A program made the translations under genes and the position numbers. Shown one piece after another: positions 16,856 through 25,453 of a DNA stretch of 57,419 nt; the first letter of the stretch is position 1; each line of letters begins with the position of its first letter. Source of the DNA: Rhizobium sp. Q54 (GTDB taxonomy: Bacteria > Pseudomonadota > Alphaproteobacteria > Micropepsales > Micropepsaceae); assembly GCA_945882615.1 (NCBI GenBank), contig CAMCWK010000019.1:1-57419 (forward strand), in the 5' to 3' direction. The notes under the pieces were generated by a model. The model saw nothing but the letters and a program-made list of their open reading frames with translations. It was not told the origin of the DNA and searched no databases.

Positions 16856-19800
16856 TTGATCCGCATGGTCCGCAGCATCGCATGGGTGATGGCGCTTGGC
16901 GTCAGCGCACCGGCATGGGCCGACAGTGTCAGCGGCACGACCCAGGATGGCTATGGCCGTCTGAGCTTTTCCATTCCCGCCACCACCAAGATCACCGCCA
17001 CCACCACGGGCGGCGTGCTGGCCATTTCCTTCAGCGCCAAGACCGATATCGATCCGGCTGCGATCACCGCCGCTTTGCCGCGCGTGATCTCCAGCGGCCG
17101 CGCCGATGCCGATGGCAAGACCTTGCGCTTCACCCTCAGCCAGCCGGTCAAGCTGCATGTCAGCCAGATCGGCGCGCGCGCCGTGGTGGATGTCGCGCCC
17201 ACGACCTTCACAGGCGTGATGCCGGACCTGGTGGCGCCGCCCAAGCCTGTGCCCAAGCCGCTGGACATGGCCAGCCTGCCTGAAATCAAGCTGCGCACGG
17301 GGTCCTATGAGAAATTCACCCGGCTGGTGTTCGACTGGCCGCGCAACGTGTCCTATCAGGTCTATCCCGGCGCCGGAAAAATGAGCATCCGCTTCGCGGC
17401 TCAGGCGCGCGCCGATGTTTCGGTGATCGCACGCCTCTCGCCCCCCTGGGTGAAAAACGCATCCTGGCGCCTCGACGGCCCGAGTACCCTGGTCGAGTTC
17501 GATACCGACTCCGATTCCGGCTATCACCATTTCCGCGACGGCAACAAGATCGTGCTGGATATCCTGGCGCCCAAGACCGACGTCGCCGCCTATGCGCCGC
17601 CGGGCACCGCCAAGCCTGTTGCCACCAAGATGGCAGCCGCGCCCGTCAGCAAGGCGCAAGCCGAAAGCATCGCCCAGACCGCCGCGCAGCTGGCGCCCAA
17701 GAAGCCGGAGCCCAAACCCGCCGAGGTCAAAGCCGAGACCAAGCCCGCCGAGGTCAAGGTGGCTGAAGCCAAGCCCGCGGAGGTCGCGCCGCCGCTGCCG
17801 GAAGTTCCGGTGGCCGACGGCAAGCGCACCCGCGACGGCGCCCTGATCACCTTCAAGGGCGCGGGCGGCCGGGCCAGCGCGGTGTTCGTGCGCGGCCTCA
17901 CCGCCTGGGTGGTGCTGGAAAATGCGCCGAACTTCGATTCCAGCAATCTGAAAACCACGCTGGGCGATTTCGCCGAACGTCTGGACGCGGTGTCCAGCAA
18001 TGGGCTTGGCATTCTGCGCGTCACCCTGAAAGCCCCAGCGCAAATCGGCGCGCGTGGCAAAGGCCCGGACCTGGAAGTGGAAATCGCGCCCCAGGTTGCG
18101 CCTGCGCCCGTGGTGATCGGTTTCGCCCGCAATCAGGCCGATCCCAAGCGTGCTTCGCTTTCAACGTTGCTGCCCGCCGCCGACCGCGCCTTCCAGCTTC
18201 TGGACCCGGGCAGCGGCGACATGCTCACCATCGTTCCGGCAGCGCCCGGCCGCGGCTTGCTCAATCCGCGCTTCTTCGCCGATTTCGCCGCCCTGCCCAC
18301 CGCCAGCGGGTTGGTGATCACGCCCTATGTGGACGACCTGAAAGTGGATGTGGACCAGGCGCGTGTCGTCATTTCGCGTCCCGCCGGCATGGCGCTGACG
18401 CCGCCACAGATGCCGATCGGCCAGTCGCCGTCCGCCCTGGCGCGTTTGGGTGACGGGCCGTCCTACCTGAACTTCGCCAAATGGAGTGTCGGCGGCAGCT
18501 TCCTGGCGACCGAGCGCCGTCTCACCCAGGCGGTGGCCAAGCAGACATCCGCCAAGGCCGGCGCCGCGCGGCTGGAGCTGGCGCGTTTTTATCTCGCCAA
18601 CGGCTTTGCCGCCGAGGCGCTGGGCGTGATCCAGCTGCTGCAGGCCAATGATCCGGCCCTGGCCGGCGACGCCCAGCTCACCACCATGCGCGCGGCAGCC
18701 GCCTATATGATGGGCCGCTACCGCGACGCCCATAACGAACTTTCCGGCGCCGCCTTCGATGCCGATCGCCACGCTGCTTTCTGGCGCGGGCTGATCGATG
18801 CCGGCATGGAAAACTGGAAGAACGCCCATATCCATCTGCAACGGGCCGGGCCGGTTTTGCACCGCTATTCCGGGATGTGGCAGGCGGCGGCGCATCTGGC
18901 CGACGCAGAGGCCGCGCTGGGCATGGGACGTCTCGACCTTGCCGATGCGGCGCTGGGCCGGTTGCCCAAGGACCTGGAACCGCGCCAGGCGTTGATGGCC
19001 GGGCTGGCGCAGGCGCGCCTGGCGGCAGCGCAGAACAAGTATCGTGCCGCCACCGCCCAGTTCGCCCATGTCGAGAAAAGCGGCGACGAAAAACTGGCGG
19101 CGCAGGCCATCTTCCATCACACCAATGCCGCGCTGAATGCCGGCGCCATCACCGTGCCCCAGGCCATCGAGAAGCTGGAAAAGCTGCGCTTCCGCTGGCG
19201 CGGCGACCAGCTGGAAATGAAGACGCTGCGCAAGCTGGCCGCGCTTTATTTCGGACGCGGCCAGCACCGCGATGGCCTGAAGACGCTGCGGGTGGCAACC
19301 CAGAATTTCACCGGCCAGGATGCGGCGCGCACGGCGCAGGACGATATGCGCGCCGCCTTTGTCAAACTCTATCTCAAGGGCGGCGCCGACAAGCTGAAGC
19401 CGGTGGATTCGCTGGCGCTGTTCTATGACAATATCGATCTGACCCCGATCGGGCCGGATGGCGATGACATGATCCGCCGCATGTCGGACCGGCTGGTGGC
19501 CGTGGACCTGCTCGGTCCTGCCGCGAGCTTGCTCGCCTATCAGGTGGACAAGCGCCTCGACGGCATCGCCAAGGCGCAGGTGGCGACACGCCTGGCGGGC
19601 GTCTATCTGATGGATCACAAGCCGCAGCAGGCGGTCAATGTGATCCGCGGCTCGATGATCACCGGCCTGCCGCAGGATGAAATGCATCAGCGCATGTTGC
19701 TGGAAGCGCGCGCCTTCGCCGCCCTCAAGCAGTGGGACAATGCGCTGGACCTGATCGCGGTGGATGAATCCGACGACGCCCGCCGCCTGCGCACCGATAT

Positions 19801-20149
19801 CTACTGGGAAAGCGGCAACTGGGCGATCGCCGGCCAGAAGGCCGAGGAACTGGTGGCGCCGCGCCGTGCTGACAGCGCGCCGCTATCGATTGCCGATCGC
19901 GCCCATGTGCTGCGCGCCGCCGTCGCCTATTCGCTGGCCAGCGACCAGGCGGGGCTGGAGCGCATCCGCGCCGATTTCTCGCCCAAGATGAAGGGTACGC
20001 CCGACGCCAACCTGTTCGCGGTCCTGTCGGCCAGCATCGACGCCCATGGCCTGGCCTTCCGCGAGGCCGCCGCCAAGATCGCCGCGATAGACACGCTGCA
20101 GGCCTTCATGAAGGACTTCAGCAAGCGTCACGCGGATACGCGATCCTAA
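16856..20149 (+). CDS. Large exported TPR protein of the flagellar operon
   Basis: Predicted periplasmic or envelope protein of about 1,097 residues. A signal peptide ends APAWA. Four AMIN-like beta segments fill roughly residues 25-230 and 320-430 (for example GRLSFSIPATTKI and TRLVFDWPRNVSYQV), split by a PAEVK-repeat linker rich in Lys and Pro near residues 280-320. The last 550 residues are helical TPR-type repeats (ARLELARFYLANGFAAEALG). TTG 16856 is 9 bp after AGGGGAA; ATG 16865 is the alternative. The frame stays open into the MotE-like gene, but that part is not coding. It probably anchors or organises the motor, by position only. Confidence 0.75.
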   Translation: MIRMVRSIAWVMALGVSAPAWADSVSGTTQDGYGRLSFSIPATTKITATTTGGVLAISFSAKTDIDPAAITAALPRVISSGRADADGKTLRFTLSQPVKLHVSQIGARAVVDVAPTTFTGVMPDLVAPPKPVPKPLDMASLPEIKLRTGSYEKFTRLVFDWPRNVSYQVYPGAGKMSIRFAAQARADVSVIARLSPPWVKNASWRLDGPSTLVEFDTDSDSGYHHFRDGNKIVLDILAPKTDVAAYAPPGTAKPVATKMAAAPVSKAQAESIAQTAAQLAPKKPEPKPAEVKAETKPAEVKVAEAKPAEVAPPLPEVPVADGKRTRDGALITFKGAGGRASAVFVRGLTAWVVLENAPNFDSSNLKTTLGDFAERLDAVSSNGLGILRVTLKAPAQIGARGKGPDLEVEIAPQVAPAPVVIGFARNQADPKRASLSTLLPAADRAFQLLDPGSGDMLTIVPAAPGRGLLNPRFFADFAALPTASGLVITPYVDDLKVDVDQARVVISRPAGMALTPPQMPIGQSPSALARLGDGPSYLNFAKWSVGGSFLATERRLTQAVAKQTSAKAGAARLELARFYLANGFAAEALGVIQLLQANDPALAGDAQLTTMRAAAAYMMGRYRDAHNELSGAAFDADRHAAFWRGLIDAGMENWKNAHIHLQRAGPVLHRYSGMWQAAAHLADAEAALGMGRLDLADAALGRLPKDLEPRQALMAGLAQARLAAAQNKYRAATAQFAHVEKSGDEKLAAQAIFHHTNAALNAGAITVPQAIEKLEKLRFRWRGDQLEMKTLRKLAALYFGRGQHRDGLKTLRVATQNFTGQDAARTAQDDMRAAFVKLYLKGGADKLKPVDSLALFYDNIDLTPIGPDGDDMIRRMSDRLVAVDLLGPAASLLAYQVDKRLDGIAKAQVATRLAGVYLMDHKPQQAVNVIRGSMITGLPQDEMHQRMLLEARAFAALKQWDNALDLIAVDESDDARRLRTDIYWESGNWAIAGQKAEELVAPRRADSAPLSIADRAHVLRAAVAYSLASDQAGLERIRADFSPKMKGTPDANLFAVLSASIDAHGLAFREAAAKIAAIDTLQAFMKDFSKRHADTRS

Positions 20150-20155
20150 TCCTCA

Positions 20156-20249
20156 CCATGGCCGGGCTTGACCCGGCCATCCAGAACTTCGTTTAACGGC
20201 CGCGCTAGCGCGCGGCGCTGGATGGGCGGCTCAAGGCCGCCCATGGAGA
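20156..20249. repeat. Palindromic intergenic repeat, family A, copy 2
   Basis: Same arms as copy 1 (ATGGCCGGG/CCCGGCCAT and ATGGGCGGC/GCCGCCCAT) with a different centre that holds GGCCGCGC/GCGCGGC. It separates the converging TPR and hydrolase genes. Its right arm encodes the last residues and the stop codon of the hydrolase. Confidence 0.85.
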
Positions 20250-21016
20250 TTTTGGGGAAGTATCTGCTCAAGCCATTCGAGCACGCGGGCCACCAGTTTT
20301 TCCCAACCCGGTTCGCCGATCAGCCAGTGGCCCATGCCCGGCAGCACTTCCGCCGTGGCGCGATCCCCATAGAGCGCGGCGATCTTGGCCACCGTGCTGG
20401 GAGGATTGATGCGGTCCTCGCTCCCGGTCAGGAACAGCAGCGGCGCGGTCACCGCATCGGGCTTGACCGCGCTGGCGTGATTCATGTCCAGCGCCCAGTT
20501 CATCACTTCGAAGGTGGCACGTCCCGATTCCGGCACGAAGCGGTCATAAACCCCGTCGCGCGCGGCCTTGGGCAGCCTGTCGAGCGAATGGGCCAGTGCG
20601 ACATCGCGTTGTGGTTCCAGGATTTGATTCCAGTAACCCGGCTGCAGATGCATGGACTGGGCGGCGCCGATCTCGAACAGGGTGGTGGGAGGCACGCCCC
20701 ATGGCGCCGAAGGCGCCAATAAAATCAGCGCGCTGACCTTAGTGCGCGCGGCCAGCATCTGGGCCAGCAATCCGCCCATGGAGTGACCCACCAGGATGGG
20801 AGCCGCATGCAAGGCCGCGATATCCTCTTCCAGATCGGCGGCATAATCAGCCAGGCCCGTGGTGGCCAGGGCATTGGGCGCCGGGCTGACGTCATGGAAG
20901 CGCAAGTGCGGCGCGGTAACGGCATAGCCCGCCGCTTCGAATTTTTCCTTCAGTCCATCCAGAGACCAGGGCCCGCAAAAGGCGCCATGGATCATCAGGA
21001 CCGGCGATTTCTTCAT
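20231..21016 (-). CDS. Alpha/beta hydrolase
   Basis: Cytoplasmic serine hydrolase of 261 residues. Oxyanion motif LMIHGAFCGPW near residue 8, nucleophile elbow VGHSMGG, an acid in TGSEDRINPP and the catalytic His in PGMGHWLIGEPGWE. Substrate unknown. ATG 21016 overlaps the rppH stop as ATGA. The last residues (NLHGRP) and TGA come from repeat A, so the original C-terminus was probably altered by the repeat. Confidence 0.88.
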   Translation of the reverse strand: MKKSPVLMIHGAFCGPWSLDGLKEKFEAAGYAVTAPHLRFHDVSPAPNALATTGLADYAADLEEDIAALHAAPILVGHSMGGLLAQMLAARTKVSALILLAPSAPWGVPPTTLFEIGAAQSMHLQPGYWNQILEPQRDVALAHSLDRLPKAARDGVYDRFVPESGRATFEVMNWALDMNHASAVKPDAVTAPLLFLTGSEDRINPPSTVAKIAALYGDRATAEVLPGMGHWLIGEPGWEKLVARVLEWLEQILPQNLHGRP

Positions 21017-21477
21017 GCGTATTTTCCCAGCGCGGCGATCACGCCGCGATAGGTGTCGCGCTTGAAGGCCACGATCAATCCCGGCAGCTTTTCCAGGCTG
21101 ACCCATTGAAAGGCCGAAAATTCCGGCTCATGCGCGGTCAGATTGATGTCGCCATTCTCGCCGATGAAGCGCAGGGCAAACCATTTCTGGCGTTGTCCCT
21201 TGTACTTGCCGTGAAAGGCGACACCGATCAGATGGGACGGCAGGTCATAGGTGACCCAGTCTTCCATCTCGGCGATGATCTCGGCCTTGTCGGTGCCGAC
21301 TTCTTCCTGAAGCTCGCGCAAGGCCGCCTGCCGGGGCGTCTCGCCCTCGTCGATGCCGCCCTGCGGCATTTGCCAGCCTTCAACGGTCTGGTCGATGCGC
21401 TTGCCGACAAACACTTCGCCGCTCTTGTTGAACAGCATGATGCCGACGCACGGCCGGTAGGGCAGATCGGAAGACAT
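21013..21477 (-). CDS. rppH: RNA pyrophosphohydrolase RppH (Nudix)
   Basis: Removes pyrophosphate from mRNA 5' ends to start decay, 154 residues. The start YRPCVGIMLFNKSGEVFVGKR and the Nudix box, which begins GGIDEGETPRQAALRE and runs on to EEVG, are canonical. Last but one gene of the gpmI-envC-ctpA-deacetylase string, although repeat C separates it from the deacetylase gene. Confidence 0.95.
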   Translation of the reverse strand: MSSDLPYRPCVGIMLFNKSGEVFVGKRIDQTVEGWQMPQGGIDEGETPRQAALRELQEEVGTDKAEIIAEMEDWVTYDLPSHLIGVAFHGKYKGQRQKWFALRFIGENGDINLTAHEPEFSAFQWVSLEKLPGLIVAFKRDTYRGVIAALGKYA

Positions 21478-21495
21478 AGTCCCCTAAAAGTTACT

Positions 21496-21598
21496 GGCGC
21501 GCAGGATTTTGGTCATCCAAGCAGGAGCGCGGAGCGAGGTGGGCCAGAAGGCCCATGAGCGAACGCGCGACGCACTTGGGGGCCAAAAGCCCAGCGCC
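21496..21598. repeat. Intergenic repeat, family C, copy 1
   Basis: About 103 bp with inverted ends (GGCGCG...GATTTTG and CAAAAG...GCGCC) and a shared core including GGGCCAGAAGGCCCATGAGC. The copy at 51752-51851 matches over most of its length. Both copies touch the stop codon of a minus-strand gene, so it may act as a terminator. Confidence 0.8.
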
Positions 21599-22657
21599 TT
21601 ATTGTTTTGGCTGAGTCACTATGGCCGAGACCGGCACAAGAACAAAGCCCCGTGCCTGCAGGCCTTTGGCCCAGGCCGCGATGCGCGCGATGGACACCGG
21701 ATAGAGGAATGCGGAGCCCACGGCGCTGCCGCTGGCGCGGGCCTGAGTCTCCAGTTCCGATAGGCGGCGGTCGATTTCCAGCGCGGTCTGGATGCCGTCC
21801 ACGCTGGTGTTGCTCTGGATCGCCGGGATGCCGACCTGCGCCGCCACATTGGGCGCCACCGATTGCGCGGCAGCGCCATTGTCAAAGAAGTACAGGCCGC
21901 GCCGGTTGAGATAGGTCAAAGTCGGCGACAGCGCCGAGCTGTCGGAGAGGAAGCGCTGGCCCAGAAGGTTGGTCACCCCGGCATAGCCGGTGAACCGCGA
22001 CAGGGCCCAGGTCAGGCGCTGGATATTGGCGGCTTCGTCCTGGCCGGCACGCAGGGTGTGCGGCCCCGGATCGCTGTCGGGAAAATCGAACGGCTCCATC
22101 GGGATCTGCAGCAGCACTTCGTGCCCGCGTCCGCGCGCCTGGGAAACCCATTCCCCGACATCGCCCGCATAAGGCGCAAAGCCCAGGGTGACACCGGCCG
22201 GAAGATTGGCGAGCGCCGCCTTGGTGGCGCTGGCCGAAACCCCCAGCCCGCTGACCACCACGGCGATCTTGAACTTGGCGTTCGCGCCAGCAGGCGCGGC
22301 ATAGGCGGTCATGGGCTTTCGCCCGTCATCGGCGATCCGTGGCAAGGGGCCACTGGCGCTGTTTTCGATCAGCGCGGGATCGGCCAGCAGGGCCTTGCCC
22401 GCATAGATGGGCTGGGTCACCGGCGCGGGCGCGGTGATGTTATCGGAAAGGGTGGGGCCGGATGGCATGGCCGCGCCCTGGCTGGCGGGCATATCGCCCA
22501 GTTCCAGGGTGATGGCGGGTGCTGCGGGCCGGCCGAACAGGGTGATGGCCAGGATGCCGGCGGCCAGCAGGCAAATGGTGAAGGAGCTGGCAAACGCCAG
22601 GGCGCGCCCGGCTTTGGACACGGCAAACACGTCTGCGGAATCGGCGGCAGCTGCCAT
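21599..22657 (-). CDS. Divergent polysaccharide deacetylase (YibQ/DUF610 type)
   Basis: Envelope protein of 352 residues. One N-terminal membrane helix (about 22-42) precedes a Pro/Ala linker and a periplasmic NodB-like domain starting FKIAVVVSGLGVSASATKAAL, with GHEVLLQIPMEP and the late AIQSNTSVDG segment. This family has lost the classical NodB metal triad. It follows ctpA and envC, which suggests peptidoglycan work, but activity is unproven. Confidence 0.85.
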   Translation of the reverse strand: MAAAADSADVFAVSKAGRALAFASSFTICLLAAGILAITLFGRPAAPAITLELGDMPASQGAAMPSGPTLSDNITAPAPVTQPIYAGKALLADPALIENSASGPLPRIADDGRKPMTAYAAPAGANAKFKIAVVVSGLGVSASATKAALANLPAGVTLGFAPYAGDVGEWVSQARGRGHEVLLQIPMEPFDFPDSDPGPHTLRAGQDEAANIQRLTWALSRFTGYAGVTNLLGQRFLSDSSALSPTLTYLNRRGLYFFDNGAAAQSVAPNVAAQVGIPAIQSNTSVDGIQTALEIDRRLSELETQARASGSAVGSAFLYPVSIARIAAWAKGLQARGFVLVPVSAIVTQPKQ

Positions 22658-22681
22658 GCGCGTATTTATGAACGCCCATGG

Positions 22682-22696
22682 TTAGGAGGAGGTTAA
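22682..22696. promoter_or_regulatory. Near-perfect CtrA-like box upstream of the deacetylase
   Basis: TTAG, a 7-bp spacer, then TTAA (22693-22696), 25 bp upstream of the deacetylase start. One mismatch to TTAA-N7-TTAA. Confidence 0.35.
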
Positions 22697-22705
22697 TTCT
22701 ATTAA

Positions 22706-22803
22706 GGATCCCCTCCGGTTTCAGCTTTGCGCGAAGCTTCGCTTCGCACGCTGAAACCACCTCCCCCTCTTGTGCGCTGCGCGCACGAAGGGGAGGCGGG
22801 CCT
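22706..22803. repeat. Composite hairpin repeat, family B, copy 2
   Basis: Shares CCCCTCCGG, CCACCTCCCCCT and GGGGAGGCGGGCCTG with the reverse complement of 2807-2890. The hairpin tips differ (GCGCGAAGC and GTGCGCTGCGCGCAC), so the stems vary while the borders are kept. It separates ctpA from the deacetylase gene. Confidence 0.75.
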
Positions 22804-22820
22804 GTGTTTTCGTGAAGGGG

Positions 22821-24149
22821 TTAACGGACCGGGGTGGCGGCGGTGGCGGTCTTGGCCGGCGGCGTGGTGACCGAGGCCACCGTCATCTTGCCGCGCAGCA
22901 GGTCCAGGGCGTAGGCGAGCTGGAAGTCGTCATACTTGGCGCCCGCCGCCGGCTTGATCACCGGCGCATTGGTGCGCTTGGTCGGCACCGGCTCGCCCGA
23001 CAGATGGCCGCGCAGATCAGCTTCCGAGGCGCGCGCCAGCTTGGGCACATTGGCTTCATCGCCCTGCGCCACCTGGATGTCGGGGATGATGCCCTGCGCC
23101 TGGATCGAATGACCCGACGGCGTGAAATAGCGCGCCGTGGTCAGGCGCAGCGCGCCGCGGCCCTCGCCCAGGGGAATGATGGTCTGAACCGAGCCCTTGC
23201 CGAAGCTGGTCAGGCCGATGACGGTGGCGCGCTTGTGGTCCTGCAGCGCGCCGGCAACGATTTCCGAAGCACTGGCGGTGCCGGCATTGATCAGGATCAC
23301 GATCGGCTTGCCATCGGTGATGTCGCCGCTCTTGGCGTCATAGCGCTGGGTGTCTTCACTGCGGCGGCCGCGGGTGGAGACAATCTCGCCGGTGCCGAGG
23401 AAATCGTCCGACACCTGGATCGCCTGATCCAGCAAGCCGCCGGGATTGTTGCGCAGGTCCAGCACATAGCCCTTGATGCCGGGGCCGATCTGCTTCTTGA
23501 GATCGCGCACCGCGCGCTCCAGACCATCGGCGGTCTGCTCGTTGAAACCGGGCATGCGGACATAGCCGATATCGCCTTCGCGGCGGGAGGCGGCAGCGTC
23601 CACCCGCACGATGGCGCGCACCAAAGTCACGTCAAACGGCTTCTTTTCGCCTTCGCGCAGGATGGTCAGCGTGATCTTGCTGCCCGCCGGCCCGCGCATC
23701 TTGTCGATCGCTTCGGTAAGCGGCAGGCCCTGGATGGAGCCGCCATCGATCCCGGCAATGCGGTCGCCCGACTTGATGCCGGCGCGCGACGCGGGCGTGC
23801 CGTCGATCGGCGAGATCACCTTGATCAGTCCGTCTTCCTGGGTGACTTCGATGCCGACGCCGCCGAACTGGCCCTTGGTGGTGATCTGCATGTCGCCATA
23901 CGACTTGGCGTCCATGTAGCTGGAATGGGGATCGAGGTTGGACACCATGCCCTGGATGGCGGCATCGATCAGCTCGCTGTCCTTGACGGGGCGCACATAG
24001 TTGGCGCGCACGCGCTCGAAGGCGTCGCTGAACAGGTCCAGCTGTCCATAGGCGGACGCATCATTGGCGCCCTTGGCTTCCGGCAGCGCAACCAGGGCGA
24101 CGGCGAAACCGCCGACCAGGCCCAGACTGACCAATGCAAATTTATTCAT
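22821..24149 (-). CDS. ctpA: Carboxy-terminal processing protease CtpA (S41)
   Basis: Periplasmic serine protease of about 442 residues. Start at ATG 24149 with a signal-anchor MNKFALVSLGLVGGFAVALV. The PDZ domain has GQFGGVGIEVTQEDGLIKVI and SGDRIAGIDG. The catalytic core has the Ser in NAGTASASEIVAGALQD and the Lys in TSFGKGSVQT. A long alanine/threonine tail follows. The start overlaps the envC stop as ATGA. CtpA proteins trim peptidoglycan enzymes and envelope proteins. Confidence 0.95.
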   Translation of the reverse strand: MNKFALVSLGLVGGFAVALVALPEAKGANDASAYGQLDLFSDAFERVRANYVRPVKDSELIDAAIQGMVSNLDPHSSYMDAKSYGDMQITTKGQFGGVGIEVTQEDGLIKVISPIDGTPASRAGIKSGDRIAGIDGGSIQGLPLTEAIDKMRGPAGSKITLTILREGEKKPFDVTLVRAIVRVDAAASRREGDIGYVRMPGFNEQTADGLERAVRDLKKQIGPGIKGYVLDLRNNPGGLLDQAIQVSDDFLGTGEIVSTRGRRSEDTQRYDAKSGDITDGKPIVILINAGTASASEIVAGALQDHKRATVIGLTSFGKGSVQTIIPLGEGRGALRLTTARYFTPSGHSIQAQGIIPDIQVAQGDEANVPKLARASEADLRGHLSGEPVPTKRTNAPVIKPAAGAKYDDFQLAYALDLLRGKMTVASVTTPPAKTATAATPVR

Positions 24150-25453
24150 GTGCCGTTCGCCTTTCCAACTGCGGGGCGCAGGTTCAACTTCATCCATGGC
24201 GCGGGATTCTGGCCATGACCGCCGTTACGCAACTCGAAGTATAGCCTGTTGTCCGAGCCTTGGGCGGGCATGGTTCCAACCGGCTCGCCCGCCAGCAATT
24301 GATCGTTCGGCCTTACCGTCACGCGTCCCAGTCCCGCCAAGACCACATCGTAGCCAGTGGTGATCTCCAGGATCAAGACTTGTCCGCTCTTATGGTAAGG
24401 ACCGGCGAAAAGAACCTTGCCGTCGGAGGGCGTGATCACCTGGGCCCCGGGCCGGGTTGCATAGGTAAGGCCCGGATTGCCCTTTTCCCCGCCCCCGGTC
24501 ACGGTTCCCACCACCGGTTCCAGCAGCGAGTTCTTGGCCAGCCCCCCGCCGGAACCGCTGTTCTGGGCGGTTACAACCACCACACTTTGGTCGGAGGTTC
24601 CGTTCTGGCGCAGAGCCCGTACCCGGGCCGCAAGCGCCTGGAAGTCGGCCGCCTCGCGGGCAATGACCGCCAGCTGGGCCTTCAGGCTGCCATAGGCCTG
24701 GGCGGCACCCGCCGCTTCCTTTTCCTTCTGCGCCAGAAGCACGTCGAGTTCGCCGCGCGCGACGCCCAGCCGGGCGCCGGTGTCGGCGGCCACGTGCCGC
24801 TCCCGCTCCAGCGCCACGCGGCTGCGCTTCAAACCATCGATCCGCCGCGACAGGCTGGCGGCCTGGGCATAGACCGACGGCAGCGAAGAGCCGATCAGCA
24901 TGGCGCCGCGTGCCGCGCCAAGCGCATCGCCAGGATGCATGGCGATGGCCGGCGGCATGTCATGCTGCAAGCGTTGCAGCACTGCCAGCAGCTTGGTCAC
25001 CGCCACCCGGTCATTGGCAAAGCCGGCGCTGAGGCGCCTGTTTTCGGCCTCCAGTTTTTCGATCTGCAGGTCGGCGGCGATGCGCAGCCGCTCCAGTTCC
25101 TCGATCCGCTGGGCCGTTGCGATCAACCGGCGGCGCAATTCCAGAGCTTCGGCCGCCAGCATATCGCTCTTGGCCCGCGCGCTGGCCAGTTGCGGCTGGC
25201 CCTGCTTCAGTTCCGACGACAGGCTTTCAAGCTGCTGCGCGCTGGATGGCAGCGTCGACAGCGCCTTGCCCGGCAACGCATGCGACAGATCGATCATGGG
25301 TTCGGGCTTTTCGGCACGCAGTGTCGGGCGCGGCGTGGGGCGGATGGGCGCCATCACTTTCTTCGGCTTCTGCCCAAGATTCGAATTTGGCGCGGCGAAG
25401 GACGGTTGCGCCAGAAGCGCGGCGGCCAGAAGTAAGAAGAGCCTGGCCTTCAC
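24146..25453 (-). CDS. EnvC-like murein hydrolase activator (degenerate LytM/M23)
   Basis: Exported protein of 435 residues. A signal peptide precedes a long coiled coil (about 65-290) and a C-terminal LytM domain (GAQVITPSDGKVLFAGPYHK, LYFELRNGGHGQNPAPWM). The zinc-binding His/Asp and HxH residues of active M23 enzymes are missing, as in EnvC, which activates amidases during septation rather than cutting peptidoglycan itself. It is coupled by ATGA overlaps to gpmI and ctpA. Confidence 0.9.
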   Translation of the reverse strand: MKARLFLLLAAALLAQPSFAAPNSNLGQKPKKVMAPIRPTPRPTLRAEKPEPMIDLSHALPGKALSTLPSSAQQLESLSSELKQGQPQLASARAKSDMLAAEALELRRRLIATAQRIEELERLRIAADLQIEKLEAENRRLSAGFANDRVAVTKLLAVLQRLQHDMPPAIAMHPGDALGAARGAMLIGSSLPSVYAQAASLSRRIDGLKRSRVALERERHVAADTGARLGVARGELDVLLAQKEKEAAGAAQAYGSLKAQLAVIAREAADFQALAARVRALRQNGTSDQSVVVVTAQNSGSGGGLAKNSLLEPVVGTVTGGGEKGNPGLTYATRPGAQVITPSDGKVLFAGPYHKSGQVLILEITTGYDVVLAGLGRVTVRPNDQLLAGEPVGTMPAQGSDNRLYFELRNGGHGQNPAPWMKLNLRPAVGKANGT

